From Loripinus fragilis (Eukaryota > Mollusca > Bivalvia > Lucinida > Lucinidae): a stretch of DNA of 64,000 nucleotides. This document shows, in pieces, positions 22,401 through 33,838 of the stretch. The position numbers were made by a program, and so were the translations under genes. The stretch is from NCBI GenBank assembly GCA_964019695.1, contig OZ026518.1, forward strand, positions 106,674,305 to 106,738,304. The letters are read 5' to 3'. Under the pieces are notes generated by a model, which was given only the letters and a program-made list of their open reading frames with translations, made no database searches and had not been told where the DNA came from. How positions within the stretch are numbered: position 1 is the first letter of the stretch; each line of letters opens with the position of its first letter.

Positions 22401-24103
22401 ATTTGATAATAGTTCAGACATACAGCCAGTATGGTAACAATGAGTGGATACAAATATGATTTAAGTTTAAAGACATACAACCATTATGGCAACAATGAGT
22501 GGGTGCCAATATGATAACAGTTGAAAGACATACAGCCATTATGGCAACAATGAGTAGATACAAATATGATTTAAGTTTAAAGACATACAGCCATTATGGC
22601 AACAATGAGTGGGTGCCAATATGATAACAGTTGAAAGACATACAGCCATTATGGCAACAATGAGTGGGTGCCAATATGATAACAGTTGAAAGACATACAG
22701 CCATTATGGCAACAATGAGTAGATACAAATATGATTTAAGTTTAAAGACATACAGCCATTATGGCAACAATGAGTGGGTGCCAATATGATAACAGTTGAA
22801 AGACATACAGCCATTATGGCAACAATGAGTGGGTGCCAATATGATAACAGTTGAAAGACATACAACCATTATGGCAACAATGAGTGGGTGCCAATATGAT
22901 AACAGTTGAAAGACATACAGCCATTATGGCAACAATGAGTAGATACAAATATGATTTAAGTTTAAAGACATACAGCCATTATGGCAACAATGAGTGGGTG
23001 CCAATATGATAACAGTTGAAAGACATACAGCCATTATGGCAACAATGAGTAGATACAAATATGATTTAAGTTTAAAGACATACAGCCAGTATGGTAACAA
23101 TGAGTGGATACAAATATGATTTAAGTTTAAAGACATACAACCATTATGGCAACAATGAGTGGGTGCAAATATGATAACAGTATTAAGACATACAGCCATT
23201 ATGGCAACAATGAGTGGATACAAATATGATTTAAGTTTAAAGACATACAGCCATTATGGCAACAATGAGTGGGTGCCAATATGATAACAGTTGAAAGACA
23301 TACAGCCAGTATGGTAACAATGAGTGGATACAAATATGATTTAAGTTTAAAGACATACAACCATTATGGCAACAATGAGTGGGTGCAAATATGATACTAG
23401 TATTAAGACATACAGCCATTATGGCAACAATGAGTGGGTGCCAATATGATAATAGTTTAAAGACATACAGCCATTATGGCAACAATGAGTGGGTGCCAAT
23501 ATGATAACAGTTGAAAGACATACAGCCATTATGGCAACAATGAGTAGATACAAATATGATTTAAGTTTAAAGACATACAGCCATTATGGCAACAATGAGT
23601 GGGTGCCAATATGATAACAGTTGAAAGACATACAGCCATTATGGCAACAATGAGTAGATACAAATATGATTTAAGTTTAAAGACATACAGCCATTATGGC
23701 AACAATGAGTAGATACAAATATGATTTAAGTTTAAAGACATACAACCATTATGGCAACAATGAGTGGGTGCCAATATGATAATAGTTTAAAGACATACAG
23801 CCATTATGGCAACAATGAGTGGGTGCCAATATGATAATAGTTTAAAGACATACAGCCATTATGGCAACAATGAGTAGATACAAATATGATTTAAGTTTAA
23901 AGACATACAACCATTATGGCAACAATGAGTGGGTGCCAATATGATTACAGTTTAAAGACATACAGCCATTATGGCAACAATGAGTGGATACCAGTATGAT
24001 TTAAGTTTAAGGCATACAACCATTATGGCAACAATGAGTGGGTGCCAATATAACAGTTGAAAGACATACAACCATTATGGAACCAATGAGTGGGTGCCAA
24101 TAG
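19450..24103. repeat. 55-bp minisatellite array, main block
   Basis: About 83 units of 55 bp in head-to-tail order, with a degenerate start at 19450-19510. The unit core is GACATACAGCCATTATGGCA then ACAATGAGTGG. Two subtypes alternate: A continues GTGCCAATATGATAACAGTT and B continues ATACAAATATGATTTAAGTT. A and B occur as AB, AAB and AAAB runs, suggesting a loose higher-order pattern. Single-base gaps (AATTGAT for AATATGAT) are scattered. The unit is not a multiple of three, so open frames inside are short and not genes. Confidence 0.95.
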
Positions 24104-25184
24104 CAGGGTGCCCACTCATAGTCTGAAATGAAATTCCCTGACTTTTCACTGACTTTTCCCTGACCAAAATCCGTTTTTCCCTGACCATTTTACTGCGCTT
24201 TTGCGCACGCCTCCTCCCCTTCCAGCTGTCTGATACAAATCAAACTAAATCATTAAAATGTATGAGTTTTATATCAGAAATATGTGTTTAAATCAAAAAG
24301 ACACGCAAAAGGAGGCAAGCGCGCAAGAAAAAGACATTACATAACTTTGTGTTGTGTAAGATATTTTGTTAATATGTTATACAGCTTACTTGAGCTGTTT
24401 GGGGAATTTCGCCAGGTGTAAATGGGAGCAAACGACCCCCAGGACATGGCCAATTTGGACCCCAGGGACATGGTTGGCAAAATTTATGTAGGGGATCACT
24501 AAACATTGCTACATAAGCTTAATATAAAAGCTGTGGGCATCATGGTTTTAGAGTTTTTCTTATTTATAGTCAACATAAGATAATGGCCCCCAGGGGTTTG
24601 ATTGGCAGGAGACAACTAGATATTGCAACAAATTAAATCGACAAGCTGTGGGGCTTATGGCTCCACAGAGAAGATTTTTAAAGTGTTTCCCATTATAAGT
24701 CTATGGGAGCTTTTTGTTACCCATGGCAGCCTTTCCCCTAGCTACCATATGTGCTTTACATTAAATTTGATTAGAACTGATATATACTCCTTTGAAAATG
24801 GAAGCAGACAACGACAACAGATCATCCATATATTCATTATCATATCTAACTTGAGCCTTTAACTCAGGTGAGTTAAAACAATGTGACCAAAAATTAGGTT
24901 TTAGATTATAATAACAGTTCCTAAGCAAAAAATATATATAGATATATTACAACAACTGGATTGCATATTATATTCACCCTAACACTATTAAAGTCATCAT
25001 CTCATATTTGTTTGTTTAATTTTTGAGGGGTTAACCAAGCATGATTTTACAATTCCCTGACTTTTTCCCTGACTTTTGAAGATTTTCTAATTTCCCTGAC
25101 CATTTTACAGAATTCCCTGACTTTTCCCTGACCTTGAAGAAAAAACAAATTTCCCTGACTTTTCCCTGACGGGTGGGCACCCTG
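24104..25184. mobile_element. CAGGGTGCCCAC element inserted in the satellite
   Basis: It begins CAGGGTGCCCACTC and ends GGGTGGGCACCCTG. Both subterminal regions carry repeated TTCCCTGACTTTTCCCTGAC-type words. The outer flanks, AATAG on the left and AATATG on the right, fit a short imperfect TSD of the satellite AATATGAT. No transposase is seen in 1081 bp. It is a close relative of 25585-27656. CAGGG ends suggest hAT (inference). Confidence 0.75.
24378..24878. mobile_element. Nested 'AACTCAGGTGAGTT' element
   Basis: It ends CCTTTAACTCAGGTGAGTTA, like the element at 16701-17341, and begins near AGCTTACTTGAGCTGTTTGG. It holds two related stretches around CCCCCAGGACATGG and CCCCCAGGGGTTTG. It lies wholly inside the CAGGGTGCCCAC insertion. 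Confidence 0.4.
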
Positions 25185-25584
25185 AATATGATAACAGTTT
25201 AAAATCAGACAGCCATTATGGCAACAATGAGTGGATACCAATATGATTTAAGTTGAAAGACATACAACCATTATGGCAACAATGAGTGGGTGCCAATATA
25301 ACAGTTATTAGACATACAACCATTATGGCAACAATGAGTGGGTGCCAATATAACAGTTGAAAGACATACAGATATTATGGCAACAATGAGTGGGTGCCAA
25401 TATGATTTAAGTTTAAAGACACACAGCCATTATGGCATCAATGAGTGGATACCAATATGATTTAAGTTTAAAGACATACAACCATTATGGCAACAATGAG
25501 TGGGTGCCAATATAACAGTTATTAGACATACAACCATTATGGCAACAATGAGTGGGTGCCAATATAACAGTTGAAAGACATACA
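25185..25584. repeat. 55-bp minisatellite, second block
   Basis: About 7 units continuing the array after the first insertion. They include shortened units where ATATGATAACAG is reduced to ATATAACAG. Subtypes A and B are both present. Confidence 0.93.
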
Positions 25585-27656
25585 CAGGGTTCCCACAAAT
25601 TATAGAAAGTAAAATTCCCTGACTTTTCCCTGACTTTTCACTGACCAAATTCAAATTTCCCTGACCCAAAATATCGGCATTTGTCAAGTTTTGTGGGTAA
25701 TCTATGAGATTGGTTAGTGAACAAACAGCAATTTCAAGCAAATGTTCCTGTATAGTGATAAAATTTATGATCCTTTCATCAAAACTCTTTAGTTGATCTT
25801 TTGTCCTCTGGTGATCTTTGACTTACACTCAGTGCTAAAATGCCTAGCATTACTACCAGAGAGCAATCTGATTTGTAATTGTTAACTTCTGAGATAAGAC
25901 ATGTAGTGAGATGTAGATGGATCATTATATAACTTATTAAAAATGCTCTGTTACCATAATGTAAAAGCAAACAGAACAAAACTGGCTAGCTACATGTATA
26001 TATATTATAAAATTGTCATTTACCACTAACTGATATTTTAGCACCTGAGGCTTCTTCATACATTTAGAAGCATGCTTAAACAAAGTTTTAGTGTTCCATC
26101 AAAAGGTGTGGTAGCAGATTTTTGCCTGTAACCAGAGGCATAACCCCATATTTTGAAAGGCCAACTAAATGAAGCTGTCAATTTGTCAATAATTATATAA
26201 TTTTGTACCCAAATAGTTATATGGAAGGCTCAGGGATTGCCAAAATCAAATGATGCATCCTATCCCATGCACCAGGAGGAAACAAACAAACAACCTAGAG
26301 TAACAAATAATAGAAACTTCATCATGCAAATGTTCAATTTGTCTTCACTCACAGTAATGACCAATATCAAAACTGTGGCAGGAGTTGCCTCAATCCATAA
26401 ATGAACTATTATAGTACAAACATAACCTTTTACATCAGAAAGCAAGCAGGAAACCGCTGCCATTTCATAAAGACAAGGATTTTTCAACAACCAAATTTCT
26501 TCATGCTAATTGTGTCAATAGTGTGTACTGCCGGGTGAGTAGAGTAAGTATCAAAATGTCTTACAGTGTAATAAGAGAAGCATTACACTTATTAAAACAA
26601 ACAGGGAAAACTTTCCCAAGTATTCAAAGATACCAATCTGTCAATTATATTTTTCAGCAACTGTGACCATAGTGTAAAGACAAATGTACCATATTATGAT
26701 CTATTATTCCATCAAAAAAAATGATCAACACACAAATATAAGCTTAGCCCCCTTCAGTATAGCCCTTATTAAAAGATAATTTCACATGGCATTCATTTTG
26801 CCAATACATACTTATTTTTGAAAGCAAAGTATCTGAGATTATAACAAAATCTGTGGTATGCAGAGTTCTCACTAACTCCAAATTTGGATTATTTTACTCC
26901 AACTTTTTGATATTGACTCCAACTTTTTCAAAAGTGCCAATAGAAAAGTATGGTAAAACTCCATTTTTTTCTGGCAAACAGCATTTTTACTCCTATTTTC
27001 AAAATCCTAGTGAGAACTCTGGTATGAATGAGATGATGAGCACTGTCTCTCTGCATAAGCATATTCTATTAGGATTTACAAAGAGAAATAGCTCTTAAAA
27101 TGATTTGGCCAGACCCCTTACTGTTGTATTACGAGTATCTTGAGCATATAAATGCATTTGTGACATTTGAAGAAAATTTTATAATCAGCTCTAAAAGATA
27201 TTAAAGAAACAAAATGCCACAGACAGACAAATAGAAGGACAGAAAATGAACATTGTTTCCCCACAGATACAGTTTTCAGTCCCTATCAGTCATGCTTACC
27301 ACTTTCTGATGAGAATACATTTTCCTAGATTACCATTATACAATTTTGTGGATTTTACATTTTCGTATTCCAAAAAGCATTATTCCTAATATCAGTCCAG
27401 TGATTGAGTGTTCTATATCATATTTTGTCTAAAAATTTGGACATCCCTAGAATTAAGACACATTGATCTACTAATTTGAACAGTAATTATTAACATTCAA
27501 AAATATGACAAGTTGTTGTCATAAAACTCCCTGACTTTTCCCTGACTTTTTCCAAAATTTCAAATTTCCCTGACTCAAATCAAAATTCCCTGACTTTTCC
27601 CTGACCTTGAATTTTTTTCACTTTTCACTGACTTTTCCCTGACCGTGGGAACCCTG
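25585..27656. mobile_element. CAGGGTTCCCAC element (2.07 kb) with 6-bp TSD
   Basis: The ends are CAGGGTTCCCACAAAT and CGTGGGAACCCTG, a 12-bp perfect inverted repeat. CATACA at 25579-25584 recurs at 27657-27662, which is exactly the satellite sequence, so the TSD is 6 bp. The subterminal regions repeat CCCTGACTTTTCCCTGAC on both sides. The 2-kb interior is AT-rich and I recognise no transposase. CAGGG ends with a 6-bp TSD would fit the hAT6-type group, as inference. Confidence 0.82.
26861..27021. mobile_element. 161-bp MITE with 5-bp TSD, nested
   Basis: The ends are CAGAGTTCTCACTAAC and CTAGTGAGAACTCTG. They are flanked by GTATG at 26856-26860 and GTATG at 27022-27026. The interior repeats ACTCCAACTTTTTGATATTG / GACTCCAACTTTTTCAAAAG and their complements. 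It is nested inside the 2.07-kb element. An 81-codon frame here is not a gene. Confidence 0.8.
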
Positions 27657-27880
27657 CATACAGCCATTATGGCAACAATGAGTGGATACCAATATGATAA
27701 CAGCTGAACAACATACAGCCATTATGGCAACAATGAGTGGGTGCCATTATGATTCCATGTTAAGAGACAGACAACCGTTATGGTAACAATTAGTAGATAC
27801 CAAAATGATACCAGTTCAGGGATACAGCCTTTGTGGTAACAATGAGTGGGTGCCAATATGATGCCAGTTACAAGACAAGT
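27657..27880. repeat. 55-bp minisatellite, third block and transition
   Basis: About 4 increasingly diverged 55-bp units (GACAACCGTTATGGTAACAA, TACAGCCTTTGTGGTAACAA). These lead straight into the 51-bp array. The shared CATTATGGTAACAA core suggests that the two satellites are related. Confidence 0.85.
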
Positions 27881-29800
27881 AGGGTTACAACAGGGCAATA
27901 AGAGCCACTAGAGAAGCAACAAGGATCAATTATGGTTACAACAGGACAATAGGAACCACTAGGGTAACAACAAGGATGCATTAAGGTAACAACAGGGCAA
28001 TAGGAGCCACTATAGTAACAACAAGGATTTTCATAGTAACAACAGGGCAAAAGGAGACACTAGGGCAACAACAAGTATGGTAACAACATGGCAATAGTAG
28101 CCACTAGGGTAACAACAAGGATCAATTACGGTAACAACAGAGCGATAGGAGCCACTAGGGTAACAACAAGGATGCATTAAGGTAACAACAGGGCAATAGG
28201 AGCCCCTAGGATAACAACAAGGATCCATTATGGTAACAATATGGCAATATGAGCCACTAGAGTAACAAGGATCCCTTATGGTAACAACAGGGCAAAAGGA
28301 GCCACTAGGGTAACAACAAGTATCCAGTATGGTAACAACAAGGCAATAGGAGCCACTAGGGTAACAACAATGGTCCATTATGGTAGCAACATGGCAATAG
28401 GGGCCACTAGGGTAACAACAAGGATCCACTATGGTAACAACAGGGCAAAAGGTGCCACTAGGGTATCAACAAGGGTTTATTATGGTAACAACAGGGCAAA
28501 AGGAGCCACTAGGGTAACAAGGAACAATTATAGTAACAACAGGGTAATAGGAGCCACTAGGGTAACAACAAGGATCCATTATTGTAATAACACGGCAATA
28601 TGAGCCACTAGGGTAATAACAAAGGTCCATTATGGGTAACAACAGGGCAAAAGGAACCACTAGGGTAACAACAAGGATCCATTATGGTAATAACAGGACA
28701 ATAGGAACCACTATGGTAACTACAAGGACCCATTATGGTAAAACAGGGCAATAGGAACCACTAGGGTAACAAGGATCCATTATGGTAACAACGGGGCAAA
28801 AGGAGCCACTAGGGTAACAACAAGGATCCACTATGGTAACAACATGGCAATAGGAGCCACTAGGGTAGCAACAAGGATCCATTATGGTAACAACATGGCA
28901 ATAGGAGCCACTAAGGTAAGAACTAAGATCCACTATGGTTACAACACGGCAATAGGAGACACTAGAGTAACAACAAGGATCAATCATAGCTACAACAGGG
29001 TAAAAGGAGCCACTAGGGTAACATCAAGGATCCATTATGGTAACAACAGGGCAATAGGAGACACAAGGGTTACAACAAGGGTCTATTATGGTGACAATAT
29101 GGCAATAGGAGCCACTAGGGTAACAAGGATCCATTATGGTAACAACAGGGCAATAGGAGACACGAGGGTTACAACAAGGGTCTATTATGGTTACAATATG
29201 GCAATAGGAACCACTAGGGTAACAACAAGGATCCATTATGGTAACAACAGGGTAATAGGAGCCACTAGGGTAACAAGAATCCATTATGGTAACACCAGGG
29301 CAATGGGAGATACAAGGGTTACAACAAGGATCCATTATGGTAACAACAGGGCAATAGGAGACACAAGGGTTACAACAAGGGTCTATTATGGTGACAATAT
29401 GGCAATAGGAGCCACTAGGGTAACAAGGATCCATTATGGTAACAACAGGGCAATAGGAGCCACTAGGGTAACAAGGATCCATTATGGTAACAACAGGGCA
29501 ATAGGAGACACAAGGTTTACAACAAGGATCCATTATGGTGACAATATGGCAATAGGAGCCACTAAGGTAACAAGGATCCATTATGGTAACAACAGGGTAA
29601 TAGAAGCCACTAGGGTAACAACAAGGATCCATTATGGTAACAACAGGGCAATATGAACCACTAGGGTAACAACAAGGATCCATTATTTTAACAACAGGGC
29701 AATAGGAGCCACTAGGGTATCAACAAGGATCCATTATGGTTATAACAGGGCAATAGGAGCCACTAGGGTATCAACAAGGATCCATCATGGTTACAACTAG
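27881..29800. repeat. 51/48-bp minisatellite array, first block
   Basis: About 38 units. The 51-bp unit is CAATAGGAGCCACTAGGGTA + ACAACAAGGATCCATTATGG + TAACAACAGGG. A 48-bp form lacks one ACA, giving GTAACAAGGATCC. Both lengths are multiples of three and lack stops in one frame of each strand. Long frames therefore appear on both strands (270 codons plus, 219 codons minus), reading as repeats of ATRVTTRIHYGNNRAIG and MDPCCYPSGSYCPVVTI. With no start context, splice signals or non-repeat domain, I do not call these genes. Confidence 0.93.
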
Positions 29801-29836
29801 GAACTAGAGCGCGCAGTCAATGGGGGGCCATCGCAA

Positions 29837-31175
29837 ATCCCCACGCAAAAGTTTTTGACTCCCCCAGCATCCCGCAGTCCCACCACGGGGCATGACCTTG
29901 GCAACAGAATAAAAATTGTGTTCAATATGTTTTCTATCTTTTATTTGTGAGAACACACACAAAGTTTGGTGTAAAAATCTTTGAAATTGACATGTTAATG
30001 ATATTTGACCTTCTGACCTCACCCCAAGGTCACCAGTTTGACCCCGGGATGAAAATGTCACTTGCATTTTGTTCTGCTCGTCATCCCCGTTGATTTGATA
30101 TGCCACATGACCATGTTTGAAAAAAAATTTGTTGACCCCCTGGGCACCCCCAGTGCCCCTAAGTCCCACCCATGGGGCATGACCCAGGCAACAGAATAAA
30201 AATCCCGTCTGATATGTTTTGTATCTTTCATTTGTGAGAACACATACAAAGTTTGGAATAAAAATCTTTGAAATTGACTTTGTAATTGAAATTAAATGAT
30301 ATTTGACCTTTTGACCCCTCCCCAGGGCCCCAGGGGGTGGGGCCAAAAAATTTTTTACGTTGCGCGCCCCATTCATGTGAGTAACTAACACACCAAATTT
30401 GGTTGAATTTCGTCCAATGGTTTTGGAGGAGATAGCATAACGGACAGACAGCAGGACGGAATTTGATTTTGGCCCCTAAGTGCCCCCAAGTCCCACCCCT
30501 AGGGCTTGACCCAGGCAACAGAATAAAAAACCCGTCTGATATGTTTTGTATCTTTCATTTGTGAGAACACACACAAAATTTGGAGTAAAATTCTTTAAAA
30601 TTGACTTTGTAATTAAAATTAAATGAAATTTGACCTTTTGACCCTTCCCCAGGGCCCCAGGGGGCGAGGCCAAAAAAATTTTTACGTTGCGCGCCCCATT
30701 CATGTGAGTAACTCACACACCAAATTTGGTTGAATTTCGTCTAATGGTTTAGGAGGAGATAGCATAACGGACAGACAGCAGGACGGAATTTGATTTTGGC
30801 CCCTAAGTGCCCCCAAGTCCCACCCCCAGGGCATGACCCAGGCAACAGAATAAAAAACCCGTCTGATATGTTTTGTATCTTTCATTTGTGAGAATACACA
30901 CAAAATTTGGAGTAAATATCTTTGAAATTGACTTTGTAATTGAAATTAAATGCTATTTGACTTTTTGACCCCTCCCCAGGGCCCCAGGGGGCGGAGCCAA
31001 AATTTTTTTTACGTTGCGCGCCCCATTCATGTGAGTAACTCACACACCAAATTTGGTTGAATTTCATCCAATGGTTTAGGAGGAGATTGCATAACGGACG
31101 GACCGACGGACGGACAGACGGACGGACAGAGGCGATAACAATATCCCCTTCGCTTTTTTAAAAAAGCGTGGGGAT
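29837..31175. mobile_element. 1.34-kb insertion with ATCCCCACGC ends and internal tandem units
   Basis: ATCCCCACGC at 29837-29846 is inverted as GCGTGGGGAT at 31166-31175. A perfect CGCTTTTTTAAAAAAGCG hairpin lies just inside the right end. The interior has about four tandem units of roughly 325 bp, each with CACCAAATTTGGTTGAATTT, CATAACGGACAGACAG, TGACCCAGGCAACAGAATAA and CCAGGGCCCCAGGGGG. The last unit ends in a GACGGACGGAC run. About 35 bases of non-satellite sequence lie outside the left end, so the true border may be nearer 29801. Minus-strand frames up to 195 codons are repeat artefacts. Confidence 0.6.
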
Positions 31176-31179
31176 AAAA

Positions 31180-32095
31180 ATACTAGCCACTAGGGTAACA
31201 GCAAGGGCCCATTGGTAACAACAGGGCAATATGAGCCACTAGGGTAACAACAAGGATCCATTATGGTAACAATAGTGCAATAGGAGCCACTAGGGTAACA
31301 AGGATCCATTATGGTAACAACGGGGCAATAGGAGCCACTAGGGTAACAAGGATCCATTATGGTAACAATAGGGCACTATGAGCCACTAGGGTAACAACAA
31401 GGATCCATTATGGTAACAATAGTGCAATAGGAGCCACTAGGGTAACAAGGATCCATTATGGTAACAACGGGGCAATATGAGCCACTAGGGTAACAAGGAT
31501 CCATTATGGTAACAACGGGGCAATAGGAGCCACTAGGGTAACAACAAGGATCCATTATGGTAACAATAGGACAATTGGATCCACTAGGGTAACAACAAGG
31601 GTCCATTATGGTAACAATAGGACAATTGGATCCACTAGGGTAACAACAAGGATCCATTATGGTAACAACAAGGCAATAGGAGCCACTAGGGTAACAACAA
31701 GGGTCCATTATGGTAACAACAGGGCAATAGGAGCCACTAGGGTAACAACAAGGATCCATCATGGTTATAACAGGGCAATAGGAGCCACTAGGGTAGCTAC
31801 AAGGATCCATTATGGTAACAACAGGGCAATAGGAGTCACTAGGGTAGCTACAAGGATCCATTATGGTAACAACAGGGCAATAGGAGCCACTAGGGTAGCT
31901 ACAAGGATCCATTATGGTAACAACAGGGCAATAGGAGCCACTAGGGTAACAACAAGGATCAATCATGGTAACAACAGGGCAATAGTCCCTGAGCCACTTA
32001 AAAGGTAAAAAAAAGGATCCATTATGAAAACCACAAGGATCCATAATAGTAACAAGGGTTACCATTATGGTAACAACAAAGAGGCACAAGGAATC
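31180..32095. repeat. 51/48-bp minisatellite array, second block
   Basis: About 18 units continuing the array beyond the 1.34-kb insertion. They decay from about 31985 (AAGGTAAAAAAAAGGATCC). Local variants are shared by neighbouring units: GGACAATTGGATCC occurs in two and GGGTAGCTACAAGG in four, a sign of recent unit-by-unit amplification. A 240-codon minus-strand frame spans it and I regard it as an artefact. Confidence 0.92.
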
Positions 32096-32099
32096 CAAG

Positions 32100-32710
32100 G
32101 AGCCATAATGCTATTAGGGTTATAAAAGGAGGGGTGCACTAAGGAAACAGCAGGATCTTAGTATGCACAGACAATGGTATAATGTACAGTATGCTCTGAG
32201 TTATATGGTCTTTAAAATGTCAGGTTATATTACCCAACCTATATACCATGTATAGTCTATCACCTGGGTCTAGACTTTTGTTAATTTTACCCGTTTGTTA
32301 AGCACCCAGGATATAAATGTTTAATGATCTGACAAAAAACGGTCACCTCAACTTAACTGCAGTTCACAGGACAAGATAATGTGTCATCATTTCAAAATAT
32401 TGAAGGAGCTAGTTGAAAAGGTTCTCAAAGGTTTTAAAAGCTGATCATTAATGGCATATTAACTCACTATAAAAGCCACTTAAATTGTTACCATGGCAAG
32501 GCCACACACTGAGCAAGGTAGCTTGCAAAGTAATAAATTTTATTCATTAGTAGTCTAGAACTGAATTTGTGTTTTTTTGTTGAATTTTTACCCTTTTGTA
32601 CTCGTATGGAGCTTTTGGCCATTCTAAGATCTTCTAAGAACATCATGGTTAACAGACAGGTCAACAACATTAAGTCATATTGGGCTTCTCCCAAAGAAAG
32701 GGAATGAAAA
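32100..32710. other. No gene recognised
   Basis: Unique-looking AT-rich flank of the satellite. A CAAGG/AGCCATAATG remnant near 32100 is the decayed array edge. Confidence 0.4.
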
Positions 32711-32999
32711 CATGCGGGGATCCAGAAAGTTTTGTCAGAGGGGTTCCAACTTTGGCAACGTTTTTTTTTTTTTTAGTTGATGAGAGTAGGGAGGATCCAA
32801 GTACCACTATAAGCGGGCCATCTTCAGCCCGTCAGCGAAACGCCATTTAATGGCGTTTCGCTGGCGTGCCGATGATGGCCCAACATTGAATGCTGGCTGG
32901 TAGCTGCAATTTTTCAGGGGGTAGGGACCTGTATTGCTAGAAAATCCTATATTTTTGTGATTTTTCAGACCCCCTGTCCCCCCTCTAGATCGGCACATG
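32711..32999 (+). mobile_element. 'CGCGGATCCAG' element, copy 4
   Basis: It runs from CATGCGGGGATCCAGAAAGT to CCCCTCTAGATCGGCACATG. The nested palindrome at 32815-32881 is almost perfect: GCGAAACGCCATTTAATGGC then GTTTCGC, with outer GGGCCATCTTCAGCCC / GCCGATGATGGCCC. An 80-codon frame here is not a gene. Confidence 0.68.
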
Positions 33000-33000
33000 G

Positions 33001-33838
33001 AAAAGGCCACAGTCATGGCAAATACCAACTCCTGCAGGACAGCAGACAACTTGTCCTACCATATCTATAGGTTTCGTACTACCAGAGAACTTGAAGAATT
33101 CAATTTGCCCATTCAAAACATATAAAATATGTAAAGCTGTGTAAAAAGCTATCCGAGTTTGCTCTCTCCCTTCCAAATTTAAAACAATTGAAAAAAATCT
33201 AGCTCCGTCTTGTAAAACAAAGGTTCAGATGTTCATGTGCAGATCTTCCCAGGGCCTTCCCTACCTTCACACACAGAAAATGGAATTGGTGATAGCTCTA
33301 GAAAACCAAAATCTAAATCTCTAGCCCCACTGGATAGCTGTGAATGTAAATTAAAGCAACAATTTTATGCATAACGTATGACACTGCTATAAGTAGCCAT
33401 TATCACATATATAGCTTGCAAAAACCAGACTGACTTTGTAATACATATTATTAAGATAATATTTTATATTTATACCTTAAAAAGGAATTTTAATTAAATA
33501 TGACAACATAATTAAATAAATGTCTTAAGTTAATTAATATTCTTAATAAATTGTCACCTGAGGGCTAAATAGAATCTGTTTTGGATATTGCATACATTTA
33601 CATAATTGTTGCACACATATATTGTTGAAGCAATATTTTATCTGTGTCAGGCATGCAGCAGGAGCGCTGTATTTAGCCTAAAAATATTTTTTGGACAGAT
33701 AGGTCTAACCAAACAGCTAAAACCCAGAACAGCCTGCTCTAGAAGCAACAGTATAATCATGCAAGGTTTACTCTATTTGCCGTTTTCACACTACATTTTA
33801 CACATATGCCTGAAATGAATCTTTACTGAGACTGCATG
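33001..33838. other. No gene recognised
   Basis: AT-rich sequence with TTAATTAA-type words near 33490-33550. No repeat or coding identity was recognised. Confidence 0.4.

Noticed and set aside
25047..25741. Minus-strand frames of 64 and 103 codons at satellite/insertion borders
   Set aside because: They are built from CCCTGACTTTT subterminal repeats and 55-bp satellite units.
28844..29656. 270-codon plus-strand open frame (ATRVTTRIHYGNNRAIG repeats)
   Set aside because: It lies entirely within the 51/48-bp minisatellite. The opposite strand is equally open because the unit is a multiple of three without stops. There is no unique domain, start context or exon border.
29804..31067. Several minus-strand frames of 60-195 codons with similar sequences
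   Set aside because: They are readings of the 325-bp internal tandem units of a non-coding insertion; similarity among them reflects the DNA repeat.
31151..31186. Helitron 3' terminus (hairpin followed by CTAG)
   Set aside because: The hairpin and CTAG spacing fit, but the element has inverted ATCCCCACGC ends and no TC start at an A/T site could be found. Left open in the findings.
19450..32095. CRISPR-like array (regular direct repeats)
   Set aside because: The repeats are contiguous 55- or 51-bp units without unique spacers, in a eukaryotic context.
31376..32098. 240-codon minus-strand Cys-rich open frame
   Set aside because: Same cause: a translated minisatellite. Kept only as a finding to test with RNA data.
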